Position numbers and translations under genes: made by a program. A DNA stretch of 32,927 bases from Flavobacteriaceae bacterium (GTDB lineage: Bacteria > Bacteroidota > Bacteroidia > Flavobacteriales > Flavobacteriaceae). The stretch lies in contig JAAZVY010000017.1 of assembly GCA_018623195.1 (NCBI GenBank), positions 1 to 32,927 on the forward strand. Reading direction: 5' to 3'. Shown here piece after piece: positions 19,699 through 27,878 of this stretch. Under the pieces are notes generated by a model. That model made no database searches, had not been told where the DNA came from, and saw only the letters and a list, made by a program, of their open reading frames with translations. Within the stretch, counting starts at the first letter, position 1. Every line of letters begins with the position of its first letter.

Positions 19699-21180
19699 CT
19701 AAAGCGAGAAGGTATAAGTCACATTCGCTCTAAAACGATTGTTTTGTACTTCGGCCGCATTGGGAAGGATTTGATCGAAGAAAAATACGGTGTCGTTCAA
19801 GGTTGAATACGACAATCCGAAATCAATGCGACTAGGCCCGTAATTCAAACCAAAACCTAATCCGTAATCTTTGCGTTCACCGAGATCACTATTGATGTAT
19901 GGCGAAGAAGTGTTGCCGTAACCTATCCGAGCACTATAACGTTGGGTGGTGTACTCTAACCCCATTCGATAGCTCTCAACTGTACTGAAAGTGCTTGCCA
20001 ATGCTACATTTTGAGTATTAAATGCCGGATCGTTGTTTGGCAGTAGCTGAGCATCTCCATAATTCTGGCGCTGATAATCGATTAAGAAAGTGAGCGGTTG
20101 GCTTAGGGCTACTTTTGAATTTAAGGTCAGTGAAGATGGCAGCTTCATGGTATAATCGTCGTAAACGTTGATAATCCCGAAATTGATATAGGAGATGTCC
20201 TCAAGACGATTGTCTGTGTCAAAACGTTGCGCGCTTCGATCGCTCATCGTAAACCAAGTAGGCGTTTTATAACTTACTCCTAAACCGAATTGGGGACTAG
20301 GTTGCCATAAGAGACCAAAATTCGCAGAGACACCTATACCTTCAGTAAAGAGGTAGTTGTCAAAAAGACTGGTGGTTACCGCCGATTCTGTAGAGTATCC
20401 TTCTTCATCTAGATAAGTGAATCTCTCAAACGATAATTCGTGAATCGAAAGACTAGCCCCTAATAGCCATTTTTCTTTGTAGCTCGCAGATCCGTGGATC
20501 GTGTACGCGTCTTTTCTACCCTTACTTCGTGATTCGAATTTTTGAAAAATAGACGTGTATTGAGCATTTGAGGAGAAGACTCCTTCGTCAAGGCCTAATA
20601 ATCCACCATAAAGGGCTAAAAGAGTTTGCTGGGCTGCAAAGCCACTTTCGGCACCTACTCTTAAGTAAGCATCTTCGATGTATTCATTCTGATAGGCTAA
20701 GATATTTTCAGCGATTTGATTGCTTGCTAAGGCGGTGAAATACTGATCCATGCCAGAATCTGCCAGACCTGCTGCTTTTAAATTTCCAGAATAGCTATTC
20801 TCTTGTTGATAGGTGAATCCTAATGCGATTTTATTCCAATCACTTTCTTCAGATACGAACACCAAAATTCCTCCGGCTTGATTGATAGAAGCTTCTCCTT
20901 TTCTTTTAGGGTTCGTTAAATCTCCTGTTGTTGCTGTATTACCGACTGCTCCGAGGAAGAGACTGCTAGAAAAAGCCCCATAGTCAAAAAGTGCACCTGC
21001 TGCAGGGTTGGTTAATACTGAGGAAAGATCACCTTTTAAAAAACCAGAGGCTCCACCTAGCGCTTGTGCTCTGGCAGATCCTAACGATCCATTCTGAAGA
21101 TATCTATAAACATCATCACTAGTTTGAGCTGCCGCGTAACCTGTCGCAAGCAGCACTATAAAAAGTACTCGATAAATCAT
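19699..21180 (-). CDS. Outer-membrane beta-barrel protein, FadL/OMPP1-like
   Basis: The 493-residue protein begins with a signal peptide (hydrophobic core about residues 5-15, likely cleavage near AAA-QTS). After it comes SLGSARAQALGGASGFLKGDLSSVLTNPAAGALF, the conserved hatch-like start of FadL/OMPP1-type and PorV-like flavobacterial barrels that are often labelled hemin receptor or transporter. The rest alternates short polar turns and amphipathic strands (for example QFGLGVSYKTPTWFTMSD) and ends in an aromatic/hydrophobic strand RANVTYTFSL. It should form an outer-membrane channel for hydrophobic or other small molecules; cargo is unknown. The gene starts 9 bp after the W/N/Y-rich protein gene, so they are very likely cotranscribed. 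Confidence 0.8.
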   Translation of the reverse strand: MIYRVLFIVLLATGYAAAQTSDDVYRYLQNGSLGSARAQALGGASGFLKGDLSSVLTNPAAGALFDYGAFSSSLFLGAVGNTATTGDLTNPKRKGEASINQAGGILVFVSEESDWNKIALGFTYQQENSYSGNLKAAGLADSGMDQYFTALASNQIAENILAYQNEYIEDAYLRVGAESGFAAQQTLLALYGGLLGLDEGVFSSNAQYTSIFQKFESRSKGRKDAYTIHGSASYKEKWLLGASLSIHELSFERFTYLDEEGYSTESAVTTSLFDNYLFTEGIGVSANFGLLWQPSPQFGLGVSYKTPTWFTMSDRSAQRFDTDNRLEDISYINFGIINVYDDYTMKLPSSLTLNSKVALSQPLTFLIDYQRQNYGDAQLLPNNDPAFNTQNVALASTFSTVESYRMGLEYTTQRYSARIGYGNTSSPYINSDLGERKDYGLGFGLNYGPSRIDFGLSYSTLNDTVFFFDQILPNAAEVQNNRFRANVTYTFSL

Positions 21181-21189
21181 GGCGCTAAA

Positions 21190-22185
21190 TTAGTTGTTCC
21201 CTCTCGAATTTGAACGCCCCGACGAACTTCTTGATCCACTACTTCTAGAAGTGCTTCGTGAACTACTTACAGGTCGACTGGTCCTTATACTACTTGAACT
21301 TCGCGTATTTGTTGAACGCACGTTACTTGATGCTCGATTGCTGCTGGTGCGCGAAAAAGTTCTCTGTGTGGCTGCACGACCAGAGTTATAGCTAGACGAC
21401 CTTCGAACATTGTCTGAAGCAGTTGTTCTGAGTGTTCTACTTACCTGATTCACCAAGGTTCTCTGGTTAGGAGTAGCAGTAGTGTTTAATATGCTGCTTC
21501 TGACATTATCCTGATTGGAACGCCCTCGATTGGCGATGTAACTGGGAGTTCTTAGGGTGCTACGTTCATTGCGGTACCTGCGGCTATTCACCCGGTAGAA
21601 TCGACTACTTTTATAGAAGCGTTGATTAGGAGCGTAAACGAAACCACCATAAACGGGATATCCATAGAAGTAGGGACGATTCCAGAGGTTCCAAGAATTC
21701 CATCCCCAGGTCTGGTAACTCCAATTTCCCCAAGGGTCGATAAATCGCGGATTCCAATTATTGAAGGCCCAAGGGTTGTTCCATCCCCAATTCATATTCC
21801 ACGCTGGATTCCAATAAAAATCATAGTAAGGGTTGTTGAATCCTGTACCCCATTGGTTGATAGTGATTTGAACACGATCGGTATTCTCACCCCATCCGGC
21901 ATAACTATTTGAGCCGCTTTGGTAAGCATCTATATCGGTTAATTCATAATCTTCTGCCAGCGCAGCAGCTTTGTCTGCAAAGTAAGAGGTGTAAAACTGT
22001 CCTGCCTGTGAGTCAGGGGATTGCGCATATTGAACACGCATTCCAGGTCTTTCTGTTTGATAATAGGAAACCGGGTAATAGGCAATACAAGAATTTAGAC
22101 TCAAGCCTACTGCCACTGCAATTAATCCCGTTATCATTTGATAACCTCCTTTTCTGCCGGTACTTTTGTCTAAACGCACTTTCAT
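21190..22185 (-). CDS. Predicted lipoprotein, W/N/Y-rich middle and R/S-rich tail, unknown function
   Basis: I do not recognise a characterised family. The 331-residue chain has a basic N-terminus, a hydrophobic segment ([14 protein letters not shown]) and a possible lipobox LNSC at Cys33. Residues about 35-100 look like a folded domain. Residues about 105-190 are extremely rich in Trp, Asn, Tyr, Pro and Gly, and residues about 200-331 are an Arg/Ser/Thr/Asn low-complexity basic tail. Lipidation or export is inferred. The start is uncertain: ATG at 22137 (residue 17) is preceded by AGGAGG at 22150-22145, an unusually good Shine-Dalgarno for this phylum, but starting there removes the basic residues of the signal. 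The gene is followed after 9 bp by the beta-barrel gene, suggesting an envelope role. Confidence 0.7.
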   Translation of the reverse strand: MKVRLDKSTGRKGGYQMITGLIAVAVGLSLNSCIAYYPVSYYQTERPGMRVQYAQSPDSQAGQFYTSYFADKAAALAEDYELTDIDAYQSGSNSYAGWGENTDRVQITINQWGTGFNNPYYDFYWNPAWNMNWGWNNPWAFNNWNPRFIDPWGNWSYQTWGWNSWNLWNRPYFYGYPVYGGFVYAPNQRFYKSSRFYRVNSRRYRNERSTLRTPSYIANRGRSNQDNVRSSILNTTATPNQRTLVNQVSRTLRTTASDNVRRSSSYNSGRAATQRTFSRTSSNRASSNVRSTNTRSSSSIRTSRPVSSSRSTSRSSGSRSSSGRSNSRGNN

Positions 22186-22249
22186 ATCTATAAATTTAAT
22201 TAGTTTTACCCGCCTTTACAAAGGCAATGATTGTGCCAAAAAAAATAGC

Positions 22250-23725
22250 ATGGGGAAAAATCTAACTTCTAGAGCAGAAGATTATTCAAAATGGTATAAC
22301 GAGTTAGTAGTTAAGGCTGACCTAGCAGAAAACTCAGGGGTTAGAGGTTGTATGGTGATTAAGCCATACGGTTTTGCCATCTGGGAGAAGATGCAACAAG
22401 CTTTAGATCAGATGTTTAAGGATACGGGGCATGAGAATGTTTACTTTCCGATCTTCATTCCAAAGTCTTATTTATCGAAAGAGGCCTCTCATGTTGAAGG
22501 GTTCGCTAAAGAGTGTGCGGTTGTCACTCATTATCGACTTAAAAATGCAGAGGATGGTAGTGGAATCGTAGTAGATGAAGATGCTAAATTAGAAGAAGAA
22601 CTCATCGTTAGACCTACCTCTGAAACCATTATATGGGATACGTATCGCAAGTGGATTCAATCGTATCGCGATCTACCACTTCTTTATAATCAGTGGGCCA
22701 ATGTGGTTCGTTGGGAAATGAGAACGCGATTGTTCTTGCGAACTGCTGAATTCTTATGGCAAGAAGGGCACACAGCTCACGCAACTCGTGAAGAAGCACT
22801 TGCAGAGGCAGAGAAAATGAATAATGTTTATGCTGAGTTTGCTGAATCTTTCATGGCAATGCCCGTAATCAAGGGGTTAAAGTCTGAAAGTGAACGCTTT
22901 GCTGGGGCAGAGGAGACGTATTGTATCGAGGCACTGATGCAAGATGGAAAGGCACTACAAGCGGGTACTTCACATTTCTTAGGTCAAAATTTTGCTAAGG
23001 CCTTTGATGTTAAATACGCGACCAAAGAAGGTGGACAAGAGTACGTTTGGGCGACCTCTTGGGGGGTTTCAACTCGTCTAATGGGAGCACTGATTATGAC
23101 TCACAGTGATGATCACGGACTCGTGCTTCCTCCTAAATTGGCGCCTACTCAAGTAGTGATTGTACCTATTTATAAGGGAGAAGAACAGCTGAATCAGCTG
23201 AATGCACATGTAGAAGGCTTAGTAAAAGAACTGCGTTCGAAGGGGATATCGGTTAAGTATGATAACAGAGATACGCACAAGCCAGGCTTTAAGTTCAATG
23301 AATACGAATTGAAAGGTGTGCCGTTGCGAATCGCTATTGGTCCGAGAGATTTAGAAAATGGCACTTATGAACTCGCGCGCCGAGATACCTTGACGAAAGA
23401 GACGGTTTCTGCTGATGGAATTAGTGATTTGGTGGTTCAATTATTGGATGATATTCAGGATAATCTTTGGACAAAAGCGCTCAATTACCGTTCAGAAAAT
23501 ATAACGGAGGTAGAAGACTACGATACTTTTAAGGAGGTTCTTGATCAGAAAGGTGGATTTGTTTCTGCCCATTGGGATGGTACAGCTGAGACAGAAGATC
23601 GCATAAAAGAAGAGACTAAAGCCACGATTCGCTGCATTCCTCTCGATCAGAAGTTAGAGGAGGGAAGGTGTATTTACAGTAGGAAACCTTCGAAGGGAAG
23701 AGTGCTGTTTGCTAAGGCTTATTAA
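22250..23725 (+). CDS. proS: Prolyl-tRNA synthetase, archaeal/eukaryotic-like class
   Basis: The start is set at the ATG at 22250 ([20 protein letters not shown]), which matches the usual N-terminus; a TTG at 22166 would overlap the divergent gene. The 491-residue class II enzyme has motif 1 ([11 protein letters not shown]), motif 2 (RPTSETIIW and [31 protein letters not shown]), motif 3 ([29 protein letters not shown]), the anticodon-binding domain from about residue 300, and the type-3 C-terminal extension with [17 protein letters not shown]. The bacterial-type editing insertion is absent. It charges tRNA-Pro. This shorter ProRS class is usual in Bacteroidota and is not by itself a sign of recent transfer. 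Confidence 0.95.
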   Translation: MGKNLTSRAEDYSKWYNELVVKADLAENSGVRGCMVIKPYGFAIWEKMQQALDQMFKDTGHENVYFPIFIPKSYLSKEASHVEGFAKECAVVTHYRLKNAEDGSGIVVDEDAKLEEELIVRPTSETIIWDTYRKWIQSYRDLPLLYNQWANVVRWEMRTRLFLRTAEFLWQEGHTAHATREEALAEAEKMNNVYAEFAESFMAMPVIKGLKSESERFAGAEETYCIEALMQDGKALQAGTSHFLGQNFAKAFDVKYATKEGGQEYVWATSWGVSTRLMGALIMTHSDDHGLVLPPKLAPTQVVIVPIYKGEEQLNQLNAHVEGLVKELRSKGISVKYDNRDTHKPGFKFNEYELKGVPLRIAIGPRDLENGTYELARRDTLTKETVSADGISDLVVQLLDDIQDNLWTKALNYRSENITEVEDYDTFKEVLDQKGGFVSAHWDGTAETEDRIKEETKATIRCIPLDQKLEEGRCIYSRKPSKGRVLFAKAY

Positions 23726-23741
23726 AAAAGTAAAAACTAGG

Positions 23742-23772
23742 TTTGCGAGACTTAAAAATAGTTGTATTTTTG
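23742..23772 (+). promoter_or_regulatory. Promoter of the tRNA-Glu genes (-33 and -7 boxes)
   Basis: TTTG at 23742-23745 and TATTTTTG at 23765-23772 are separated by exactly 19 nt, the best complete -33/-7 pair in the window. It stands 23 bases upstream of the first tRNA and probably also transcribes the second tRNA and rpsT. Confidence 0.85.
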
Positions 23773-23795
23773 CGTCCGCAATTTAGGCTAGAAAT

Positions 23796-23867
23796 GGCCC
23801 GTTCGTCTAGGGGTTAGGACGCCAGGTTTTCATCCTGGTAACAGGGGTTCGATTCCCCTACGGGCTA
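23796..23867 (+). tRNA. tRNA-Glu (anticodon TTC), copy 1
   Basis: The 72-nt gene has acceptor strands GGCCCGT and ACGGGCT with a G-U first pair, anticodon stem CCAGG/CCTGG, loop TTTTCAT with anticodon TTC at 23829-23831, and T-arm AGGGGTTCGATTCCCCT. CCA is not encoded. It is identical to copy 2. Confidence 0.97.
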
Positions 23868-23891
23868 CAAAGTTGAAATTAAGGGTTTAAT

Positions 23892-23963
23892 GGCCCGTTC
23901 GTCTAGGGGTTAGGACGCCAGGTTTTCATCCTGGTAACAGGGGTTCGATTCCCCTACGGGCTA
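23892..23963 (+). tRNA. tRNA-Glu (anticodon TTC), copy 2
   Basis: Identical to copy 1 over all 72 nt, including the bases just outside (AT before, CAAA after). Only 24 nt separate the two, and no promoter is visible between them, so they should be made from one precursor. The anticodon is at 23925-23927. Confidence 0.97.
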
Positions 23964-23986
23964 CAAAAAAAGATTTAAATAGAATT

Positions 23987-24238
23987 ATGGCAAATCATAA
24001 ATCAGCACTGAAGCGTATTCGTCGTAACGAAGCAGCTCGTTTACGTAATCGTTACCAACACAAAACGGTTCGTACCGCGATTAAGAAACTTCGTGGAGAA
24101 GAGAGTAAAGAAGAAGCAGAGAAGCAACTTCCTTCTGTTATCGGTATGATCGATAAATTAGCTAAGAAGAACATCATCCACACTAACAAGGCAGCTAACC
24201 TAAAGAGTAAACTTACTCGTTTAGTTGCTCAGTTATAA
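23987..24238 (+). CDS. rpsT: 30S ribosomal protein S20
   Basis: The 83-residue basic protein has the S20 start MANHKSALKRIRRNEAAR and the conserved IIHTNKAANLKSKL near the end, within the usual 83-90 residue length. S20 binds 16S rRNA early in 30S assembly. It lies 23 bases after the second tRNA-Glu with no promoter of its own in view and is closed by a strong terminator, which suggests cotranscription of the tRNAs with rpsT. Confidence 0.96.
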   Translation: MANHKSALKRIRRNEAARLRNRYQHKTVRTAIKKLRGEESKEEAEKQLPSVIGMIDKLAKKNIIHTNKAANLKSKLTRLVAQL

Positions 24239-24276
24239 TTAGCTGTTCTTGTAGCAGTTGGTGATACAGCGATATT

Positions 24277-24309
24277 AAAAAAGCGCGCTCTTTTGGAGCG
24301 CGCTTTTTT
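24277..24309. terminator. Bidirectional terminator between rpsT and rho
   Basis: AAAAAAGCGCGCTC and GAGCGCGCTTTTTT pair perfectly around a 5-base loop. The A-run and T-run allow use from both sides for the converging rpsT and rho genes. Confidence 0.93.
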
Positions 24310-24330
24310 TATGCCTTAATTTTTAGCCTT

Positions 24331-25983
24331 CTATTCGTTCATGGTTAACAAGAACTCTTCGTTATTTCGAGTTTGTTTAATACGCTGCTCGATAAATTCC
24401 ATAGCCTCAACAGGGTTCATGTCTGCTAAATACTTGCGAAGAATCCACATACGTTGAATAGTGCTATCATCTAATAGTAGATCATCTCTTCGTGTTGATG
24501 ATGAGATTAGATCAATGGCAGGGAATATTCTTCGGTTCGAGATTCTGCGATCTAGTTGAAGCTCCATGTTACCGGTTCCTTTGAATTCTTCGAAAATAAC
24601 CTCATCCATTTTAGAACCGGTTTCGGTAAGAGCGGTTGCAATAATTGAAAGAGACCCTCCGTTTTCGATATTACGAGCCGCACCAAAGAATCGTTTTGGT
24701 TTGTGAAGTGCATTAGCATCAACACCACCACTTAATACCTTTCCTGATGCAGGTTGTACCGTGTTGTAAGCTCGGGCTAGTCTTGTGATAGAATCTAATA
24801 GAATCACTACATCGTGACCACACTCAACAAGTCGTTTAGCCTTTTCAATAACGATATTGGCAACACGAACATGTTCAGAAGCTTCTTTATCGAAGGTCGA
24901 TGCTACGACTTCTCCACGTACGTTACGCTGCATATCGGTAACTTCTTCAGGACGCTCGTCAATCAATAAAATAATTTGATAGACTTCGGGATGATTGGCA
25001 GCAATCGCATTCGCGATGTCCTTTAATAACATGGTTTTACCCGTTTTTGGTTGGGCAACGATCATACCTCTTTGACCTTTTCCGATCGGTGAAAACAGGT
25101 CGATAATACGTGTTGACACCGTACTTCTGGCACCTGCTACATTGAATTTTTCTTTAGGGAAGAGTGGTGTTAAATGTTCGAAAGAAACACGATCTCTAAC
25201 CACGTTAGGATCAAGACCGTTAATCTTATTCACTTTGATCAGCGGAAAGTATTTTTCACCTTCTTTTGGCGGACGGATACTTCCTAAGACGGTATCTCCT
25301 GTTTTTAATCCGAATAGTCGAATCTGAGATTGTGACACATAGATATCATCGGGTGAAGCTAGGTAGTTGTAGTCTGATGAGCGTAAAAACCCGTAACCGT
25401 CAGACATAATATCTAAGACGCCTTCGCTATCGATCAGCCCTTCAAATTCGTGTTCAGGTTGCTTGTAACGGTTCTTTAATTCTTTATCGTAGTTGTGCCT
25501 ATCGTAATTAGCGCCTTTCTCGTTTTGACCTTTGTTACGGTCGTTACCTCGCCGATCATTCTGACGATTACTTCGATCATTCTGACGATCATTATTTCGT
25601 CGATCGTTGTTGCGCTGTTGATTTCTAGATCCTTTTTGAGCGTTTTCAGAGGGTTGCTCTTCTTTACCTTCTGATTTGTCTTCTTGTTTTACCTCGTTAT
25701 TTACGCCTTCAGCAGGAGTTTTTTGAGTCCTCGTTCGAGGTCTTCTTTTTGATTTGGTATTTTGATCTTCGTTTACCGCTTCAGTAACCGTCGATTCTTC
25801 TTTAGAACTTTTTTCCTTGATCTCATGTTTGGCTACTTCTTCAGGTTTTTGAGCCTGTAGATCTAGTATTTGATAGATGAGATCTTGTTTTTTTAAAGTC
25901 TTGTAACGTGCAATTTTAAGAGTCGCTGCAATTTCTTGTAAATCAGCTAGCTTTTTCGCTTTAAGCGTTTCAATTTCAAACAT
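24331..25983 (-). CDS. rho: Transcription termination factor Rho with a disordered insert
   Basis: The 550-residue protein has the N-terminal helical Rho_N part (about residues 1-45), then a charged low-complexity segment (about 55-170) with runs of NDR/RQN units, the RNA-binding cold-shock-like domain beginning at [14 protein letters not shown], and the RecA-like ATPase. Walker A is AQPKTGKT and Walker [14 protein letters not shown]. The Q/R-loop segment [21 protein letters not shown] and [10 protein letters not shown] complete the site. Rho is about 420 residues in E. coli; the extra length is the insert, common in Bacteroidota. Rho hexamers translocate on nascent RNA and end transcription. 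An 80-base leader containing a hairpin precedes the gene. Confidence 0.96.
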   Translation of the reverse strand: MFEIETLKAKKLADLQEIAATLKIARYKTLKKQDLIYQILDLQAQKPEEVAKHEIKEKSSKEESTVTEAVNEDQNTKSKRRPRTRTQKTPAEGVNNEVKQEDKSEGKEEQPSENAQKGSRNQQRNNDRRNNDRQNDRSNRQNDRRGNDRNKGQNEKGANYDRHNYDKELKNRYKQPEHEFEGLIDSEGVLDIMSDGYGFLRSSDYNYLASPDDIYVSQSQIRLFGLKTGDTVLGSIRPPKEGEKYFPLIKVNKINGLDPNVVRDRVSFEHLTPLFPKEKFNVAGARSTVSTRIIDLFSPIGKGQRGMIVAQPKTGKTMLLKDIANAIAANHPEVYQIILLIDERPEEVTDMQRNVRGEVVASTFDKEASEHVRVANIVIEKAKRLVECGHDVVILLDSITRLARAYNTVQPASGKVLSGGVDANALHKPKRFFGAARNIENGGSLSIIATALTETGSKMDEVIFEEFKGTGNMELQLDRRISNRRIFPAIDLISSSTRRDDLLLDDSTIQRMWILRKYLADMNPVEAMEFIEQRIKQTRNNEEFLLTMNE

Positions 25984-26019
25984 GTATAATAAAGGAAAGA
26001 ATTAAATCAAGTGATATGT

Positions 26020-26048
26020 GCGGTTGTGTGAAGTGAGGTAGCAACCGC
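26020..26048 (-). promoter_or_regulatory. Inverted repeat in the rho leader
   Basis: On the minus strand GCGGTTG pairs with CAACCGC over 7 bp around a 15-base loop, 37 bases upstream of the rho start. If transcription begins near 26063 the hairpin would sit in the mRNA leader. A regulatory role is only a possibility; in other bacteria rho autoregulates through its leader. Confidence 0.35.
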
Positions 26049-26067
26049 TGACTACATTGCAATGATA

Positions 26068-26075
26068 CAAATAAA
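26068..26075 (-). promoter_or_regulatory. Possible -7 box of rho (one mismatch)
   Basis: TTTATTTG on the minus strand differs from TAnnTTTG at one base and is the same octamer seen before the ROK kinase gene. It would give a leader of about 80 nt. No -33 partner is found at the right spacing. Confidence 0.3.
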
Positions 26076-26111
26076 AATTAAAAGCAACTGTTTTATTAAA
26101 AAAAACCATCC

Positions 26112-26119
26112 TAATTTTG
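26112..26119 (+). promoter_or_regulatory. Consensus-like box immediately before the DUF4293 gene
   Basis: TAATTTTG matches TAnnTTTG but ends only 4 bases before the ATG at 26124, whereas other leaders here are 17-57 bases. Either the transcript is leaderless or the match is chance in an A/T-rich stretch. Confidence 0.35.
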
Positions 26120-26123
26120 AATT

Positions 26124-26528
26124 ATGATTCAACGCGTACAAACGCTTTATTTGAGCTTCGTTGTTTTGTTGTCTGCCGTTTTAATATACGGAGTACAGGC
26201 ATCAACTTTAGGCCTTGGTTTTCAGGGTTCTACAAGGGTATTAGTATTTGGAGAAGGGGTGTTAAGTGTACTTTTAGCTGTTGGATCTATTTTTTGGTAT
26301 AGAAATCGTCAAAATCAGTTCGTCATTAATCGATTGAATCTGATTTCACAACTTTTTTTACTAGGATTTTTCGTTTATCGATCGCTAAATGTATCCGGAG
26401 AGGTCGCCACCTCTGAGAAGGGTATTGGGATGTTGATTCCGATCTTTTCTATCGTTTTTCTAGTCCTGGCCAACAGGGCAATCAAAAAGGATGAAGATCT
26501 CGTAAAATCTGCTGATCGTTTGCGTTAA
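26124..26528 (+). CDS. DUF4293 family membrane protein
   Basis: A 134-residue integral membrane protein beginning MIQRVQTLYL, the hallmark start of the Bacteroidota DUF4293 family. Four hydrophobic segments are visible at about residues 8-27, 40-57, 70-88 and 100-117. The C-terminus is a charged tail (AIKKDEDLVKSADRLR). The family is found next to rho in many flavobacteria, to my recollection, but its function is unknown. It is divergent from rho and converges with the phosphoesterase across a shared terminator. Confidence 0.85.
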   Translation: MIQRVQTLYLSFVVLLSAVLIYGVQASTLGLGFQGSTRVLVFGEGVLSVLLAVGSIFWYRNRQNQFVINRLNLISQLFLLGFFVYRSLNVSGEVATSEKGIGMLIPIFSIVFLVLANRAIKKDEDLVKSADRLR

Positions 26529-26560
26529 AACCGGATATCTTAGTAGTATTAGTGCGGAGA

Positions 26561-26585
26561 AAGCTCAGGGAAACCTGGGCTTTTT
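26561..26585. terminator. Terminator between DUF4293 gene and phosphoesterase gene
   Basis: AAGCTCAGG and CCTGGGCTT pair with one G-U around a GAAA tetraloop and run into TTTTTCT. It lies 32 bases after the DUF4293 stop and directly at the end of the converging phosphoesterase gene, but the T-run favours the plus strand. Confidence 0.8.
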
Positions 26586-27095
26586 CTATTTATTGACCGC
26601 TCCTCGCGTACCAAATTCAATCACTTGTAGGTTTTTGATTTGATCGTTATCAATCTCAAATTGTAAGCCGGTACGCACTTTGTGAAATCCATGAGTTCCA
26701 GCAGCTCCAGGATTCATATGTAAATGACCGTACTGTTTATCATTCATAACTTTTAAAAGGTGAGAATGTCCGCAGATTACAAGCTTGGGCTGGTGCTGTT
26801 CTATTAAAGATCTGACTCTTGGGTGGTATCGTTGTGGGTACCCCGCAATATGGGTCATTAATACTTTGACATTTTCACATTGAAATATCAAATCTTCAGG
26901 ATATTGACTTCTTTGATGATGATCATCAATGTTACCGTAAACCGCTTTAAATGAAGATACCTTTTCAATGGCATCGCTGACTGAGGTGCTCCCTATATCG
27001 CCAGCATGCCAGGTTTGATCCGCCTCACTTGCGTAGTGAAGTATCCGATTGTCACAGTAAGAATGGGTGTCGGATAGCAGGAAGATTCTGGTCAT
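26586..27095 (-). CDS. YfcE-like metallophosphoesterase
   Basis: The 169-residue calcineurin-like protein shows all metal motifs of the MJ0936/YfcE group: LLSDTHSY, WHAGDIG, VYGNIDDH, VLMTHIAGYP and VICGHSHLLK, then MNPGAAG near the end. Members hydrolyse phosphodiesters in vitro with Mn or other divalent metals; the physiological substrate is unknown. The size is normal. Its ATG at 27095 faces truA, and the two promoters are interleaved in one palindrome at 27103-27122. Confidence 0.9.
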   Translation of the reverse strand: MTRIFLLSDTHSYCDNRILHYASEADQTWHAGDIGSTSVSDAIEKVSSFKAVYGNIDDHHQRSQYPEDLIFQCENVKVLMTHIAGYPQRYHPRVRSLIEQHQPKLVICGHSHLLKVMNDKQYGHLHMNPGAAGTHGFHKVRTGLQFEIDNDQIKNLQVIEFGTRGAVNK

Positions 27096-27102
27096 GGTAA
27101 CG

Positions 27103-27110
27103 TATCTTTG
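27103..27110 (+). promoter_or_regulatory. -7 promoter box of truA (half of a divergent palindrome)
   Basis: TATCTTTG fits TAnnTTTG exactly and ends 21 bases before the proposed TTG start at 27132. The TTG at 27108 that would give the longer frame is part of this box. Confidence 0.65.
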
Positions 27111-27114
27111 CCTT

Positions 27115-27122
27115 CAAAGATA
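27115..27122 (-). promoter_or_regulatory. -7 promoter box of the phosphoesterase gene (other half of the palindrome)
   Basis: On the minus strand this is again TATCTTTG, ending 19 bases before the ATG at 27095. With 27103-27110 it forms TATCTTTG-CCTT-CAAAGATA, so each predicted transcription start falls in or beside the opposite box. Confidence 0.65.
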
Positions 27123-27131
27123 ATTCTTGCA

Positions 27132-27878
27132 TTGCGTTATTTCATTCAAATAGCATTTAATGGTTCTGAATACCACGGCTGGCAAAGACAACCTAATGCC
27201 TACAGTGTACAACAAGCTTTAGAGGAAGCTTTAAGTACCTTATTGGGTTCTGAAATTGCCATCGTAGGTGCGGGTCGTACCGATGCCGGCGTTCATGCCG
27301 CAGAAATTTATGCTCATTTTGATTATGAAAATCCTCTTGATTTAGAAGATTTAACTCATAAACTCAATCGGTTTTTATCGAAAAGTATCGCGATACAAAC
27401 GATTCGTAGGGTGTCGAATGAGGCGCATGCGCGTTTTGATGCTACATCAAGATCGTATCGTTACCTGATTGAGACCGAAAAAAATCCGTTCAATACCGAT
27501 TTCGCTCACTTTATAGGTCTACCACTAGACCTAGAACAGATGAATAAAGCGGCTGAATTCCTTATCGGCAAGCAAGATTTTGAATGTTTTTCTCGAACGC
27601 ATACCGATGTAAAAACATTCATTTGTGATGTTAAAGCGGCTTTATTTACCAAAGAAGGAAGTTTGATTCGTTTTGAAATTACTGCCGATCGTTTTCTGCG
27701 AAACATGGTACGTGCTGTAGTCGGTTCACTGTTAGAGGTGGGCCTAGGGAAACGTTCGCCTGAATGGATTCAAGAGCTTATTCAGTCAAAATCTCGATCG
27801 AAAGCCGGCGCATCCGCACCTGCAAAAGGATTATCTTTAACCGCTGTGAATTACCCCAATTCAATCTGGAATGAGTAA
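27132..27878 (+). CDS. truA: tRNA pseudouridine(38-40) synthase TruA
   Basis: From the TTG at 27132 the protein has 248 residues and begins M-RYFIQIAFNGSEYHGWQRQPNAYSVQ, the usual TruA opening; the longer frame from TTG 27108 adds eight residues and starts in the promoter. The catalytic Asp lies in AGRTDAGVHA, followed by RFDATSRSYRYLIE, DFECFSRTHTDVKTFICDV and RFLRNMVRAVVGSLLEVG. TruA modifies U38-U40 in the anticodon arm of many tRNAs. Its stop overlaps the start of the ABC exporter by 8 bases (ATGAGTAA), so the two are probably coupled. Confidence 0.94.
   Translation: MRYFIQIAFNGSEYHGWQRQPNAYSVQQALEEALSTLLGSEIAIVGAGRTDAGVHAAEIYAHFDYENPLDLEDLTHKLNRFLSKSIAIQTIRRVSNEAHARFDATSRSYRYLIETEKNPFNTDFAHFIGLPLDLEQMNKAAEFLIGKQDFECFSRTHTDVKTFICDVKAALFTKEGSLIRFEITADRFLRNMVRAVVGSLLEVGLGKRSPEWIQELIQSKSRSKAGASAPAKGLSLTAVNYPNSIWNE

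Noticed and set aside
21194-22193. Plus-strand open frames opposite the low-complexity protein gene (21194-21391, 21622-21912, 21909-22193)
   Set aside because: They mirror the biased codons of the minus-strand gene, have no family features and no promoter of their own.
22166-22249. Longer ProS frame from a TTG at 22166
   Set aside because: It overlaps the start of the divergent gene and adds 28 residues unlike any ProRS N-terminus.
22250-23725. Recent horizontal transfer of proS from archaea or eukaryotes
   Set aside because: This ProRS class is widespread in Bacteroidota, and base composition looks like the neighbours.
27108-27131. TTG start of truA eight codons upstream
   Set aside because: It is part of the -7 box; the TTG at 27132 gives the family-typical N-terminus.
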